DNA from: Dugong dugon
Taxonomy: Eukaryota; Chordata; Mammalia; Sirenia; Dugongidae
Direction of reading: 5' to 3'
Assembly (NCBI GenBank): GCA_030035585.1
Contig: CM057462.1
Coordinates: 96,989,234-97,053,233, forward strand
Length of the DNA stretch: 64,000 bases
Part shown: positions 36,799 through 49,540 of the stretch, one piece after another
How positions within the stretch are numbered: position 1 is the stretch's first letter
How the letters are laid out: the number at the start of each line of letters is the position of its first letter
Position numbers and translations under genes: made by a program
Notes under the pieces: generated by a model
What the model was told of the DNA's origin: nothing
Databases searched by the model: none
Seen by the model: the letters and a program-made list of their open reading frames with translations, nothing else

Positions 36799-37499
36799 GG
36801 ATGTTAAAAAAAAAAAAAAAAAAGGAAGCCCTTCTACCCTTACGGTAACTCCAGTACAAAATACAGATCAAACATATTCTATAAGACTGTCAATGAACAG
36901 TAGATGTAAGGAAGCCTAGATGAACTGATTTCCACAGAGAAGAGCTCTTCGTGGGCAACCAGTGAATTACAGCAGCTTCCTGGAGGCAAACCCTGGTGTG
37001 GGTGTGGGTGAGCAGAGGAGAAAATCTACAAAGATAAAAAGTCTTTGCTGGGTAAAAGAGACAGTAATCAAGCTATTGGTGATGTAGGGGGCATGGATGA
37101 CACACTGGACTGTGGAAGTACTCCCAATGCTTAGCCTGATAGTTGCCCTCAACCACCCTTTGAATGCCTGAGAATGTGAAAACTAGGAAGAATTTATGAA
37201 ATCTCTCTATGGTTCCTGGAACTAGAGGCCAGCTGCCACTGAATCCAAAGGTGAAACTGAGGATCAACCCCACTGGTTCAAAACCAATAAGAGCAAAGGG
37301 ATTTGGTAGCTGCTGCTATAGCTATAGAAGAATTTGGGGCTAGGCTAACCAAGGGTGAGCTCTGTATTATTAAAACTAAGACATAATCCTTTGACACTTG
37401 GTTAGTACTTGGTTAATGATCACCTCCTCACCTTAGCTACCAGACATAGGAAACAGCTTGTACTCTCGGGGATGGGGTGGGGTAGGAGGGAAGCAAACT
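36799..37499. other. Unassigned sequence after an A-rich tract
   Basis: Begins with an A18-19 run at about 36805-36823. The rest is unassigned and may include diverged 5' sequence of the following L1M. Confidence 0.4.
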
Positions 37500-37598
37500 T
37501 AACATCTCTAATATCATTCTATACATAATGTCCAGTATACAATAAAAAATTTCAAGAGGTGAAAAAACAAGACAAAAATTATCAGTAGTAGACCCATA

Positions 37599-37759
37599 TG
37601 AAAAAAATCAAACCAAATCCATTGAGGTCAAGTTGATTCTGACTCGTAACAACCCTACAGGACAGAGTAGAACTGCCCCATAGAGTTTCCAAGGAGTGGC
37701 TGGTGGATTTGAACTGCCGACGTTTTGGTAGAGCCTTACTGCTGCGCTACCAGGGCTCC
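37599..37759 (-). repeat. AfroSINE (first of a pair at one target)
   Basis: Minus orientation, B-box complement 'ggatttgaactgccgacg'. Flanked by 'agtagacccata' at 37587-37598 and 37760-37771. Confidence 0.9.
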
Positions 37760-37771
37760 AGTAGACCCATA

Positions 37772-37931
37772 ACTAAAAAACCAAACCTGTTGCCACTGAG
37801 TCAATTCTGACTCATAGCAACCCTATAGGACAGAGCAGAACTTCCCCATAGGGTTTCCAAGGAGCACCTGGTGGATTCGAACTGCTGACTTTTTGGTTAG
37901 CAGCTGAGCTCTTAACCACTATGCAACCAGG
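37772..37931 (-). repeat. AfroSINE (second of a pair at one target)
   Basis: Minus orientation, tail complement 'gccactgagtcaattctgac' and head complement 'gcaaccaggg'. Flanked by 'agtagacccata' at 37760-37771 and 'gtagacccata' at 37932-37942, the same target sequence as the preceding copy. Confidence 0.9.
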
Positions 37932-38924
37932 GTAGACCCATAGATGATCCAAATATTGGAACAAGCAAATGAGCCTTAAAACAAATGTTATGAATGTATT
38001 TAAAGACATATGGAAAAAATGAAAATAATGGGTGAACATATGGATTATCTCTGCAGAAAATAGAAACTTCAAAAAACCAAATTAAAATTCTATAACTTAA
38101 GATGTGATATTTGAAATAAAAAATAGATTGGATGATTTTAACAGCAGAATGGACTTTATAGAACAGAGAATTAGTGTACTTGAAGATAAGTCAATAGACA
38201 TTATTCAAAATGAAGAAATAGAAAAAAATTATACAGTATCAATTTACAAATATAAAGGACAATGTCAAGTGGTCTAACCTATGTGTAATCACAGTCCAAA
38301 AAAGGAGAGAAGAGAAAATATGAAACAAAAATATTTGGAAAAATAATGACCAATTTCCTTCCAAATTTCCAAATCCAAGAATCTCACCCCATGCAGGATA
38401 AATAGAAAGGAAATCACTCCTATATACACCACGGTCAAATTGCTGAAATACAAAAATAAAGAGAAAATTCTAAAAAAAATCTAGACAGCATTGCAGAGAA
38501 ACAACAATAAAAATGCCAGCTGACTTATTAAAAATAACGCCTACCAGAAGACAATGTGATGACATGTTTAAAGCATTGAAAGAAAACAAAAAACAAAACA
38601 ATACAAAAACCTGTCAACCCAAAATTCTATATCCAGTGAGCATATCCCCCAACAACAAAAGTGAAATAAAGGCTTTTATGGTATACTAAACCTGAGAGAA
38701 TTCATCACCAGTGGACTTGGACTATAAGAAATGCTAAAGGAAGTTTTTCAGGATAAGGAAAAATTGTATTAATTACATACACAGATATGCAGAAAGGATT
38801 GAAGAGCCCTAGAAATGGGAAATAAGCAAATACAGAGAAAGACTCTTAAAAGAATAGTTCCCTAATTTCTTAAAATGATAATCGACTGTTTACTAGCAAC
38901 AACCAAAAAATATGTGTGGTTACA

Positions 38925-39078
38925 CAAATATGTATACAGGTATATAAATTTATGAACATGTGTGTACATATGTGTGCACAGATATAAGTACCTAAAACCA
39001 TATGTACATACAGGTATGTATATGCATGCATGCATATCTATATCTATACCTATACCTATATCTATATATATAATAAAC
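38925..39078. repeat. Degenerate TA/TG-rich simple-sequence tract
   Basis: Compound 'tatgtatatgcatgcatgca' and 'tatctatatctatacctata' runs ending in 'tatatatata'. Confidence 0.85.
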
Positions 39079-39079
39079 C

Positions 39080-39912
39080 ATATAGGGGACACAGGGATGA
39101 ATACTGATTAGACATAACCAAACATCTTGTGAGATTGGTTTTCTGGGTTTGAAGACTTAGGATAATAGTCTCATGGGACAACTTAGATAATTGGCATAAT
39201 ATAGTTCATAAAGTGCAGGTTCTACATCCTAATGTGGTGAGCAGTGTCTGGGGTCTTAAAAGCTTGTGAGAAGCCATCTAAGGTACAACTATTTGTCTCT
39301 TCTCATCTGGAACAAAAGAGAAATAAGGAAACCAAAGACTCAGAGAAGAAAGTAGTCTGCGGGAATAATAGTTGATAGGAACCACTGACTCATCTACGCT
39401 GAGACCAAAAGAACTAGATGGTGTCCAGTGACCACTACTAATCATTCTGATCGGGACCACAATAGATGGATCTTTATAGAATGAGAGAGAAATGTGGAAC
39501 AGAATTCAAATTCTTAAAAAGTCCAGACTTACTAGAGCAGTTGAAACTGGAGGACTTCCTGAGACTATTGCCTTGAGATACGCTTTAAACCTTAAACCAA
39601 AGTTATCCTTTTAGCTAAATAACATATTGGATCATAAAATAAAGAATATCACCTATGAGTAATAAGCTTCTTTAAGAAAAACCAACTATAAGAGACTAAA
39701 TGGTCAAAAATTACTCTAAAGCAAAGATGAGAAGGTAAGGGGCAGGGAAACTAGAGTACTGGAAATGGCACAACTAGAATGGAATGGATGAGCATGACAT
39801 ATTGTAAACAATGTATCTGATATCATTGAATAATATGTGTAGAAATTGTTAAATGGGAATCTAATTTTCTGTGTAAACTTTCACCTTAAACACATAAAAA
39901 TATTGATTAAAA
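39080..39912 (+). mobile_element. 5'-truncated L1 3'-UTR insertion in the L1M
   Basis: 'gtctggggtcttaaaagctt', 'gatggtgtccagtgaccact' and 'gtgtagaaattgttaaatgg' follow the L1 3'-UTR order seen at 32640-33775. It ends at 'cacataaaaatattgattaa', where the host L1M resumes with 'gataattgtttaaataaaag'. Confidence 0.7.
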
Positions 39913-41183
39913 AGATAATTGTTTAAATAAAAGCAACATTAGATTGTAGAGATCATAGCATGTGTAGTAGTCAAATAATTAACAAGAATAGCACACAGAA
40001 TGGGAAGGGTAAAATATGGACATAAACTGTTGAAATATTCTTATGTAAGTTATATAACAGTATTTCCAGATAGATCGTGATAAATTTAGGATGCATATTA
40101 TAATCCATCGAGATAATTACTAAAAGAGACAGAGAGAGAGGTAAAGAGAGAGAGAAAGAGAGAAAAGGAGAATATGATCAAAGAAGAAAAAATGGAGTAT
40201 TAAAACTATATTCAATTGATCCAAAAGAATTCAGGAAAGGAAGAGCAAAGAAACAAACAAAAGAAGGGGTAAATAGAAAGTGAATGACAGGATGACAAAC
40301 TTAAACCCAACTATATGATAATTGTGTTAAATGTAAGTGAACTAAAGAAAATATAAAATTCGTAAATATGTTTGCACCTAATAACAGAACTTTAAAATAA
40401 ATGAAGCAAAAATGGACAGAACTTAAGCTAGAAATTAATTGACAATCCACATTGATAGTTGGAGATAACTTTTTCAGTAAATTAGAACAAATTTAAAAAA
40501 AAAATTATTAAGGATATGGAAGATTTGAATAATATCAACCAACTTGACTAAATAGACATATATAGAACACTATCCTCAAAATCTGTGGAATATATACTCT
40601 TTTCAATTGCACATGGGATATTTACAAAAATGGAGCATATACTGGCCTGTAAAACAAGTCTCAATAAATTTCGGAGGAGTAAAATAATACAAAGAATATT
40701 CTCTGATCACAAGGGTGTTAAATTAGAGCTCAAAATCAAAAAGATATCTAGAAAGGCCCCAAATATATGGGACTCAGACTCTAACCCACTGGCAAAATTA
40801 CAAGGGAAATTAGAAAAAAAATTTGTGAAATGAATGATAATAAAAACATAGCATTTCAGATTTGTGGGATACAACTAAATAGGTGCTATTCAACTTTAAA
40901 TGCTATATTTGGAAAAAATAAGAAATGTTTTAGATTGATGTTCTAAGCTTCCATCTTAAGAAACTGGCAAAAGAAGAGCAAAGTTGTCAAAATAGAAGAA
41001 AATAAATTATAAATGTAAGAGTGAAAATCAAAGAAATAGAAAATATAAAAGTAGGGGAGAATCTCAACAAATGTAAAAGTTTGTTATTTGGGGGAAAAAA
41101 ACCAATAAATTTGATAAACTTGAGCAGGTTTGATCAAGAATATAAACAGAAAACAAACTGCCAACATCAAGAATGAAAGAGAG

Positions 41184-43030
41184 GGGAGTTTCAGCAAAAC
41201 GGCGCTCTAGGCAGAAGCACTACGCCGTCCCTCCACAGCAAAGATCCGAAAAACTAAGCCGAACAGAGAATACAACAATCCTGAAACTCTAAAACTGCAA
41301 ATGAAGAGATAAAGAACTCAGCCAAGCACCAAATGGAGTGAGAAAACTGACAGAGAACGGAGAGCGAGGAGAGATTCATGCAGACATCCCCTACCAGCTA
41401 ACATAGCACGGATCTGCCATCTTGGACTCCTATCGGAGACCGGCAAACAGGAGGTATGAGAAAGCAGCCTCACAGAGCATCCAGCGGGAGACAAAACAAC
41501 CAGTAATTTGTGATATATGCTTTCCCACCCCCCACCCCTCTTCACCATGACTCGGCCTCCTCTGCCTCCCGCAGCCACAGTCTCTTGACCAGGAAACACC
41601 GGCTGCTTGGATTCCACACACCCGAACGGGCGGCTCTCTGAGTGCCATTTGTTGGCTGCTGGTGTTGCTTTTTTTTCCGCTTCTTTTGATTTCTTCCTTG
41701 CCTCTCGCCACCTCCCCCTCCTTTCGCTTGAGTACCTCGCTCCGTGCGCCATCTTTGCTTCTTCTTGAGGGGCTGCAGAGCTCTGGTAATTTGTGATATA
41801 CGCTTTCCCACTCTCTACCCTTCTTCATCCACACTCAGCCCCCTCTGCTTCCCGTGGACAGCCTCTTGTCTAGAAACACCAGCCCGCACTAGCTGGCTCT
41901 CTGAGTGCCATTTGCTGGCTGCTAGTGTTGCTTTTTTTTCCCTGCTTCTTTTGATTTCTTACTTGCCTCTTGCCACCTCCCCCTCCTTTCGCTCGAGTAC
42001 CTGGCTCAGTGCGCCATCTTTGCTTCTTCCTGAGGGGTTGCGGAGCTCCATTCGAGTGTGGAGCTGCTTCCCAGTCTGGGCTACCGCACTGGTGGGATCC
42101 CAGGGCTTTTGTTTGTTTGTTGGTTTTGAATTATTTGTTTGTTTTCTTTTCCTTTTCTTGAGTTGGGAGCCCTTTCTGGCCAGGCGGAGCTGCGTGGCAG
42201 GGATACTCCCCTTTGGCTTCCACAGACGTGCAGAGGGATCCCTGAGAGCATTTCTTTTATCGTTGTTTTTTTTTTTTTTCTGTTTTTTTGGGGGCCTTTC
42301 TTGTTCTTTTTCTTTTTTTTAATTTCTTTGTTTTCTTTTCCCTCTTTTTCCCTTTTTGTCTTTCTTCATTGCTCAGTTTCTCATCTTTCTATATCTTCCT
42401 TCTCTTCTGTTCCCTGAATACCTGGCGTTGTATACCTCTATGCCTTCTAGCCGGGCTGTACTGCAACACCTGAGAGCGACTTCCCCAGACCTCATAGCTG
42501 CACTGGTGGGATCCCTGGGAACTTTGGGGTTCTTTAACCTTTCTGATTGTTATTTATTCATACTCTTCTTCCTCTTCCCCTTTCTGTTTTTCTCCATTTC
42601 ATAGTCTCTCATCTCTCCACTCCAACGGCAAGCTCCTCTAGCATTCTTTTTTGTTTGTGTATTGTATGTTTTTGGCTCCTGTTCCTCTCTCCTCTCTCCC
42701 ATATCCATCTTAGCTCCACAAATAACAATCTCCCCGCTGCATCCTGCCTACCTGCACCGTGTGCTTGACATCACACCACCAAGCAGCACAGGCATGGCCT
42801 ACTGGAACCTGCCCTGCACTGATTACCGACCCTCTCTGGTGGCTGTAGTAAGTGCCACAAACAACCCATCCCAGTAACTCCTCTTCAGCTATACCTGCCC
42901 TGCTATACCATATCTGAGTGACTGACCCTGCCAGTTGGAGAAGGATGTGAAAAGTATTGTGCCCACAGACGAGCAAACAACAAAGAACACACAGTCCACC
43001 TGCTCAGACATAGTCAAATTTTTTTTTTTA
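41184..43030 (+). promoter_or_regulatory. L1-B 5' UTR / internal promoter region
   Basis: GC-richer than its surroundings and pyrimidine-rich. Begins 'gggagtttcagcaaaacggc'. Contains three YY1-type motifs in the minus direction ('gccatcttgg' 41416-41425; 'gccatctt' 41748-41755 and 42013-42020) and a roughly two-unit tandem array at 41504-42051. YY1 sites near the 5' end are known to set L1 start sites in other mammals; a role here is inference. The overlapping open frames in both strands (41318-42877) are composition artefacts. Confidence 0.65.
41504..42051 (+). repeat. Tandem 5'-UTR monomers of about 283 bp
   Basis: Two units start with 'taatttgtgatata' at 41504 and 41787. They share 'ggctctctgagtgccatttg', 'cttttgatttctt' and 'cacctccccctcctttcgct' in the same order, and both end near 'gagctc'. 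The second unit is slightly shorter (about 265 bp). Confidence 0.9.
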
Positions 43031-43317
43031 AAAAAAGGGATGAAACAAACAAATCTACAATCAATAAACGAGAAAAATAAGTACTGAATGCCCCGAAAAC
43101 AGCAGACAATATCAAAACATTTACAAAAACAGGACAGGATGGTTTCCAGTAGGCATCCAAAATAAAACACCAGATGACTCTCCTATGGAAGAAAAGGCAC
43201 TAGAACTACCTGATAGGGAATTCAAATTCTAATACTCAAAATTCTCCAAGAACTGAGGCAAAAAGCTGACAAACATTAGGAAAAAATAGACAAATTCATG
43301 GAAATACAGACAAAAAA

Positions 43318-44085
43318 TTGGAAGAATTCAGGAAAATAATGCAGGAACAAAATGCCAAAATAAATTCACAACTAGAAATTATACAAAGACAACAATTAGA
43401 AATCCAAAAGATAAACAACAAGATTTCAGAAATGGACGGTATCATAGAAGGGCTGAGAAGCAGACGTGAAACGGTGGAAGACAGGATCAGTGGAATTGAA
43501 GACAAACACTTGGATACAACTCTGTTTGAGGAAAACTCAGAAAAAAGAAAAAAGAAAAATAAAGAGACCCTGAGAATTTTGTGGGACACAATCCAAAACA
43601 AAAATTTTTGAGTGATTGAAATTCCAGAATAGGGGAAGAACACAGAAAACACAGAGAGGATCATTGAGGAACTGCTGACAGAAAACTTCCCCAATATCAT
43701 GAAAGATGAAAAGCTGGCCATCCAAGAAGCTCAACGAACCCCATATAGAAGAGACCCCAAAAGAAAATCACCAAGGCATATCATATTCACACTCACCAAA
43801 ACCAAACACAAACAAAGAATCATGAGAGCAGCTCGTGAAAAACAAGAAGTCACATACAGAGGAGAAACAATAAGACTAAGCTCAGATTATTTGGCAGAAA
43901 CCATGCAGGCAAGAGGGCAATGGGATGACATATATAAAATCATGAAAGAAAAAAATTGCCAGCCAAGAATAATATATACTGCAAAACTCTCGTTCAAATT
44001 TGATGGTGAAATTAGGTCATTTCCAGATAAACAGAAATTAAGGGAATATGTACAAGTCAAACCAAACTTAAACAAGAATTATTAA
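43318..44085 (+). pseudogene. L1 ORF1 pseudogene (L1-B)
   Basis: Encodes the RNA-binding ORF1 protein. A lysine/glutamate-rich coiled-coil stretch (43318-43608) is followed in the same frame by the RRM and C-terminal domain (43633-44085, with RTPYRRDPKRKSPRHIIF and REKQEVTYRGETIRLSSDYL). Two in-frame stops interrupt it, TGA at 43609-43611 and TAG at 43630-43632. A two-base insertion in 'cttaaacaagaatt', compared with L1-A, ends the frame early at 44085. The N-terminal part upstream (from about 43040) is also broken. In a functional element the protein forms trimers on L1 RNA in the cytoplasm. Confidence 0.85.
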
Positions 44086-44545
44086 AGCGAGTTCTTCAAT
44101 CTGAGGACAAACAGCTTCGGCTCACAGTCAGAACCTAGGACGCAGGATCGTACCAGCCAGATATAAATCTAGGAAATGAACTCTCGAGGACTAGACAAAA
44201 CCAAAAGATATACAACAGGGAATCAGAGCAGTTAATCAGTAAATGACAACAACATCAAAACAATGAAAGAGGGAACAAACGGTATAGGTATAGAACCTTC
44301 TAATGGAGAGGAAGGCAAGGTGATACCAAGTAATGGTAGACTGTTTCAAACTTAGAAAGATAAGGGTAAAATTCACGGTAACCACAAAGAAAGTTAACAA
44401 ACATACTCATAAAAAAGAGAAAAAACATAAAGTCTCAGCAAAAACAAAAGAAATGAAAAAAAAAATCCACAAACAAAAGTAACTCAACACAAGAGAGTAA
44501 GAAGAACAAAGAAAACTTCAGCACCACAAAAAAAAGCACTACAAA

Positions 44546-47500
44546 ATGACAGCAACAAACTCACATCTATCAATAATTACACTGAATGTAAACGGACTCA
44601 ATGCACCCATAAAGAGGCAGAGAGTGACAGAATGGATAAGAAAACGGGAACAATCAATATGCTGTCTACAAGAGACACACCTTAGAAACAAAGATGTGAA
44701 TTTATTAAAAGTCAAAGGTTGGAAAAAAATATATCAAGCTAACAACTACCAAAAAAGAGCAGGAGGGGCAATTCTAATCTCAGATAAAATAGACTTTAAA
44801 ACAAAATCTACCATAAAAGACAAAGAAGGAAACTATATAATGATTAAGGGGACGATCCATCATGAAGACATAACCATAATAAACATCTACACACCCAATG
44901 ACAGGGCTCCAAAATACATAAAACAAACTCTAACAACACTGAAAAGAGAAATTGACAGCTCCACAATAATAGTAGGAGACTTCAACACACCACTCTCAGT
45001 AAAGCTCAGAACAACTAAGAAGAAACTCAGCAAAGATACCGAAGACCTAAAGGTCACAATCAGCCAACTTGACCTCATAGACATATATAGAACACTCCAT
45101 CCAACCACTGCAAAGTACACATTCTTTTCCAATGCACATGGAACATTCTCCAGAAGAGACCACATCTTAGGCCACAGAGCAATCCTCAACAAGATCCAAA
45201 ACGTTGAGATAATTCAAAGTATCTTCTCTGACCACAATGCCATCAAGGTAGAAATTAACAACAGAAAGAGCAAAGAAAAAAAGATCAACTACATGGAAAC
45301 TGAATAATACCCTGCTTACTTATCACTGGGCCATAGAAGAAATCAGAGATGGAATCCAAAAATTTCTAGAATCAAATGAGAATGAAAACACATCATACCA
45401 AAACCTTTGGGACACAGCAAAGACAGTCCTCAGAGGACAATTTATAGCAATAGATGCACATATCAAAAAAGAAGAAAGGGACAAAATCAAAACATTAACT
45501 ACAGACCTCAAACAAATAGAAAGAGAACAGCAAAAAAAGCCGACAACCACCGGAAGAAAGGATATAGTAAAGATCAGAGCGGAAATAAATGAAATAGAGA
45601 ACAGAAAAACAATAGAAAGAATCAACAAAACCAAAAATTGGTTCTTGGAAAGAATCACCAAAATCGACAAACCACTGGCCAGACTGACAAAAGAAAAACA
45701 GGAGAGGACACAAATAACCCAAATAAGAAATGAAATGGGGGACATTACAACAGACCCAACTGAAATAAAAAGGATTATAACAGAATATTATGAAAAACTG
45801 TACTCCAACAAATTTGAAAACCTAGAGGAAATGGATAAATTTCTAGAAACACGCAGCCTACCCAAACTACAACAAAGTGATGTTGAAAATCTGAACAGAC
45901 TCATAACAAGAGAAGAGATTGAAAAGGTAATAAAAAAACTCCCAACCAAAAAAAGCCCTGGCCCAGATGGCTTCACTGGAGAATTCTACAAAACATTTAC
46001 AGAACAGCTTGTACCAGTACTACTCAAGCTATTTCAGAGCACAGAAGAGGAAGCAACACTTCCATATTCATTCTATGAAGACAGCATATTGCTGACACCA
46101 AAACCAGGCAAAGACGTCACAAAAAAAGAAAATCACCGACCAATATCTCTCATGAATATAGATGCAAAAATTCTCAACAAAATTCTAGCCAATAGAATTC
46201 GGCATCATATCCAAAAAATAATACACCACGACCAAGTAGGATTCATACCAGGTATGCAAGGATGGTTCAACATTAGAAAATCAATCAACATAATCCACCA
46301 CATAAATAAAAGGAAAGAAAAGAATCACATGATCATCTCTATTGACGCACAAAAGACATTTGACAAAGTCCAACACCCATTCCTGATAAAAACTCTCAAT
46401 AAAATAGGTATAGAAGGGAAATTTCTCAACATAATAAAGGGCATCTATGCAAAACCAACGGCCAACATCATTCTTAATGGAGAGAGGCTGAAAACATTCC
46501 CCTTGAAAACAGGAAGAAGACAAGGATGCCCTTTATCACCACTCCTATTTAACATTGTGCTGGAGGTTCTAGCTAGAGCAATAAGGCAAGAAAAAGAAAT
46601 CAAGGGCATCCAAGTTGGTAATGAAGAAGTTAAACTGTCCCTGTTTGCAGATGATATGATACTATACATAGAAAACCCTAAAGACTTCACGAGAAATCTA
46701 CTGGAACTAACAGAAAGATTTAGCAGAGTAGCAGGACATAAGATAAACATTCAAAAATCAGTTGGATTCCTATACACCAGTAAGGAGAACTATGAAAAGC
46801 AAATCAGGAAAACAATACAATTTTTAATAGCCCCTAAAAAGATAAAATACTTAGGAACAAATCTGACCAGGGATGTAAAAGACCTATACAAAGAAAACTA
46901 CAAAACACTACTGCATGTAACCCAAAGGGATCTACATAAATTGAAAAACCTACCAAGCTCATGGATAGGCAGACTCAACATTGTGAAAATGACAATGCTA
47001 CCCAAAACGATTTACAAATACATCACAATCCCTATCCAAATACCAACAACACTCTTCAAAGAGATGGAAAAACTAATAATTAACTTTATTGGAAAGGGAA
47101 GAAGCCCTGAATAAGTAAAGCACTACTGAAGAAGAAGAATAAAGTTGGAGGACTCCCACTACCTTACTTCAGAACCCACTATACAGCTACAGTAGTCAAA
47201 ACAGCCTGGCACTGGCAAAACAACAGATACATTGACCAATGGAACAGAATTGAGAACCCAGATGTAAATCCATCCACCTACAGTCACCTGATCTTCGACA
47301 GGGGCCCAAAGTCCATCAAATGGGGAAAAGACAGTCTTTTTAACAAATGGTGCTGGCAAAACTGGATATCCATCTGCATAAAAATGAAACAGGACCCATA
47401 CCTCACACCGTATACAAAAACTACTTCAAAATGGATCAAAGACCTGAATATAAAGCCTAAAACTATAAAGTTCATAGAAGAAAAAATAGGACCAACACTT

Positions 47501-48370
47501 CAGGCCTTAATATGTGGCATTAATAGGATACAAACCATAACCATCAACGCACAAACCCCAACAGATAAGCTAGATAACTAGGATCTTCTAAAAATCAAAC
47601 ACCTATGCTCTTCAAAAGACTTCACCACAAGAGTAAAAAGAGGACCTAGAGACTGGGAAAAAATTTTTGGACAGTACAAGTCAGACAAAGGTCTAATCTC
47701 CATAATCTACAAGAAAATCCAACACCTCTATAACAAAAAGACAAATAATCCTATTAAAAAATGGGCAAAGGAAATGAACAGACACTTCACCAAAGAAGAC
47801 ATTCAAATGGCCAACAGACACGTGAGGAAATGCTTGTGATCACTAGCCGTTAGAGAAATGCAAATTAAAACCACAATGAGATACCATCTCACCCCGGCAT
47901 TACTGGCACGAATCAAAAACACTGGAAATAACAAATGTTGGAGGGGCTGCGGGGAGATGGGAACACTTATGCACTGCTGGTGGGAATGCAAAATGATACA
48001 ACCATTTTGGAAAATGATATGGCGCTTCCTCAGAAAGCTAGAAATAGACATACCATTCGATCCAGCAGTCCCACTCCTAGAAATAGATCCTAGCGAAATA
48101 AGAGTCATCACTCAAATAGACATATGCACACCTATGTTCATGGCAGCATTGTTCACAATAGCAAAATGATGGAAACAACCTAGATGCCCATCAACAGATG
48201 AATGGATAAACATACTATGGTACATACACACAAGGGAGTACTGTGCAATGAGAAAGAACAATAACGAATCTGTGAAGCATCTCATAACATGGATGAAACT
48301 GGAGGGCATTATGCTGACTGAAATAAGTCAATCACAAAAGGACAAATATTGTATGAGACCTCTATTGTAA
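44546..48370 (+). pseudogene. L1 ORF2 pseudogene (L1-B): endonuclease and reverse transcriptase
   Basis: Full-length but broken ORF2, about 1,275 codons, the usual length for mammalian L1. Endonuclease at 44546-45260 (LQETHLRNKD, VGDFNTPLS, SDHNAIKV). A one-base insertion near 45282 ('aaagatcaac', against L1-A 'aaatcaac') shifts the frame. The next block is open to 47114 and holds the reverse-transcriptase motifs ([29 protein letters not shown] at 46644-46655). A one-base loss near 47089 shifts the frame again. The last part has stops at 47579-47581 (TAG for Trp), 47837-47839 (TGA) and 48167-48169 (TGA where L1-A has CGA), and the cysteine-rich C-terminus. The product would nick target DNA and prime cDNA synthesis; this copy cannot make it. 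Confidence 0.92.
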
Positions 48371-49189
48371 AAACCCATGAAAAAGTTCACACACAAAATG
48401 TAACAGTCTTTGTTGGTTACCAGGGATGGAAGGGGTGGGGGAAGGAATACTAAATAGGCAATAGATAAGTGGTATCTTGGGTGAAGGGTGAGAAAGTACA
48501 CAATTCAGGGGAAACCAGCACAACTTGTAAAAGGAAAGGTCATGGAAACTCCATAGACACATCCAAACTCCCTGAGGGACTGAATTGCTGGGCGGAGGGC
48601 TGTGGGGACCATGGTCTTGGGGAACATCTAGCTCATTTGGCATGGCACAGCTTATAAAGACAATGCTCTACATTCTACCTTGGTGAGTAGCGTCTGGGGT
48701 CTTAAAAGCCTGTGAGCGGCCATCTAAGATACTCCACTGGTCTCATCCCTTCGGGAGCAAGGGAGAATGAAGAGAACAGGATACAAGGAAAATATTAGTC
48801 TGAAGGACTAATGGTTCACAACTACCAAGGCCTCCACCAGACTGAGTCCAGTACAGCTAGATGGTGCCCAGCTATCACCACTGACTGCTCTGACCAGGAT
48901 CACAACAGAGGGTTCTGGACAGAGCTGGAGAAGGATGTAGAGCATAATTCTAACTCACAAAAAAAAGGCCAGATTTACTGGCCTAAAGGAGACTGGAGAA
49001 ACCTTGAGAGTATGGCCCCCAGACACCCTTTCAGCTCAGTGGTGAAGTTATCTCTGAGGTTCACTGTTTAGCCTGGGAGTGGACAGCCCCATAAAACTAA
49101 ATGAGACTAATGAGGTACAGGAGTCCAGTGACAAGGGGCAGAAGGTAGGAGGGGACAAGGAAGCTGGTGACAGGGAAGCCAAGTTGAGT

Positions 49190-49530
49190 AAGGATATTGT
49201 TGATGTGTTGTGAGATTGTTAACCATTTTCATAGAGCAACATTTGTAGTAACTGTTAAATGAGAACCTATTTTGTTCCGTAAGCCTTCATCTTAAGTGAG
49301 AATAACAGCACAATTGGAAGAGCGTAGTCAACGTCACCGAACTGTGCATGTAGAAATTTTTGAAATGGTGTATCTTTGGCTATGTGTATTTTCACCAAAA
49401 AGAAAAAAAAAGGTTGAGTAGTTGGAGGGTTGATATGTTGTGGGGTTGTTAACCAGTGTCATAAAACAACATGTGTACTACTGTTTCATGAGAAACTATT
49501 CGTTCTGTAAGCCTTCACCTGAAGTACAAT
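49190..49530 (+). repeat. Duplicated terminal unit in the L1 3' UTR
   Basis: Two related segments, each with 'gttaacca' followed by 'catgagaa/aatgagaa' and 'ttcacctgaag/ttcatcttaag', are offset by 230 bp. L1-A has the same arrangement with an offset of about 232 bp (33120-33480), so it is a subfamily feature. Confidence 0.85.
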
Positions 49531-49540
49531 AAAAAAAAAA
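49528..49540 (+). terminator. L1-B own poly(A) signal and A run
   Basis: 'gaagtacaataaaaaaa': AATAAA at 49528-49533 running directly into a short A run. It appears to have been bypassed, because more transcribed-looking sequence and a second poly(A) follow. Confidence 0.75.

Noticed and set aside
41318-42877. Several long overlapping open frames on both strands
   Set aside because: They lie in the L1-B 5' UTR, are low-complexity (serine/leucine/phenylalanine or arginine/lysine-rich) and overlap each other. They arise from pyrimidine-rich composition.
44546-45307. A 253-codon endonuclease gene
   Set aside because: It is the intact first part of L1-B ORF2, cut off by a one-base insertion. The rest of ORF2 follows in the next frame.
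45645-47114. A 489-codon reverse transcriptase as a domesticated host gene
   Set aside because: It sits within an L1 with TSDs and a 3' UTR, has frameshifts at both ends and no sign of separate regulation.
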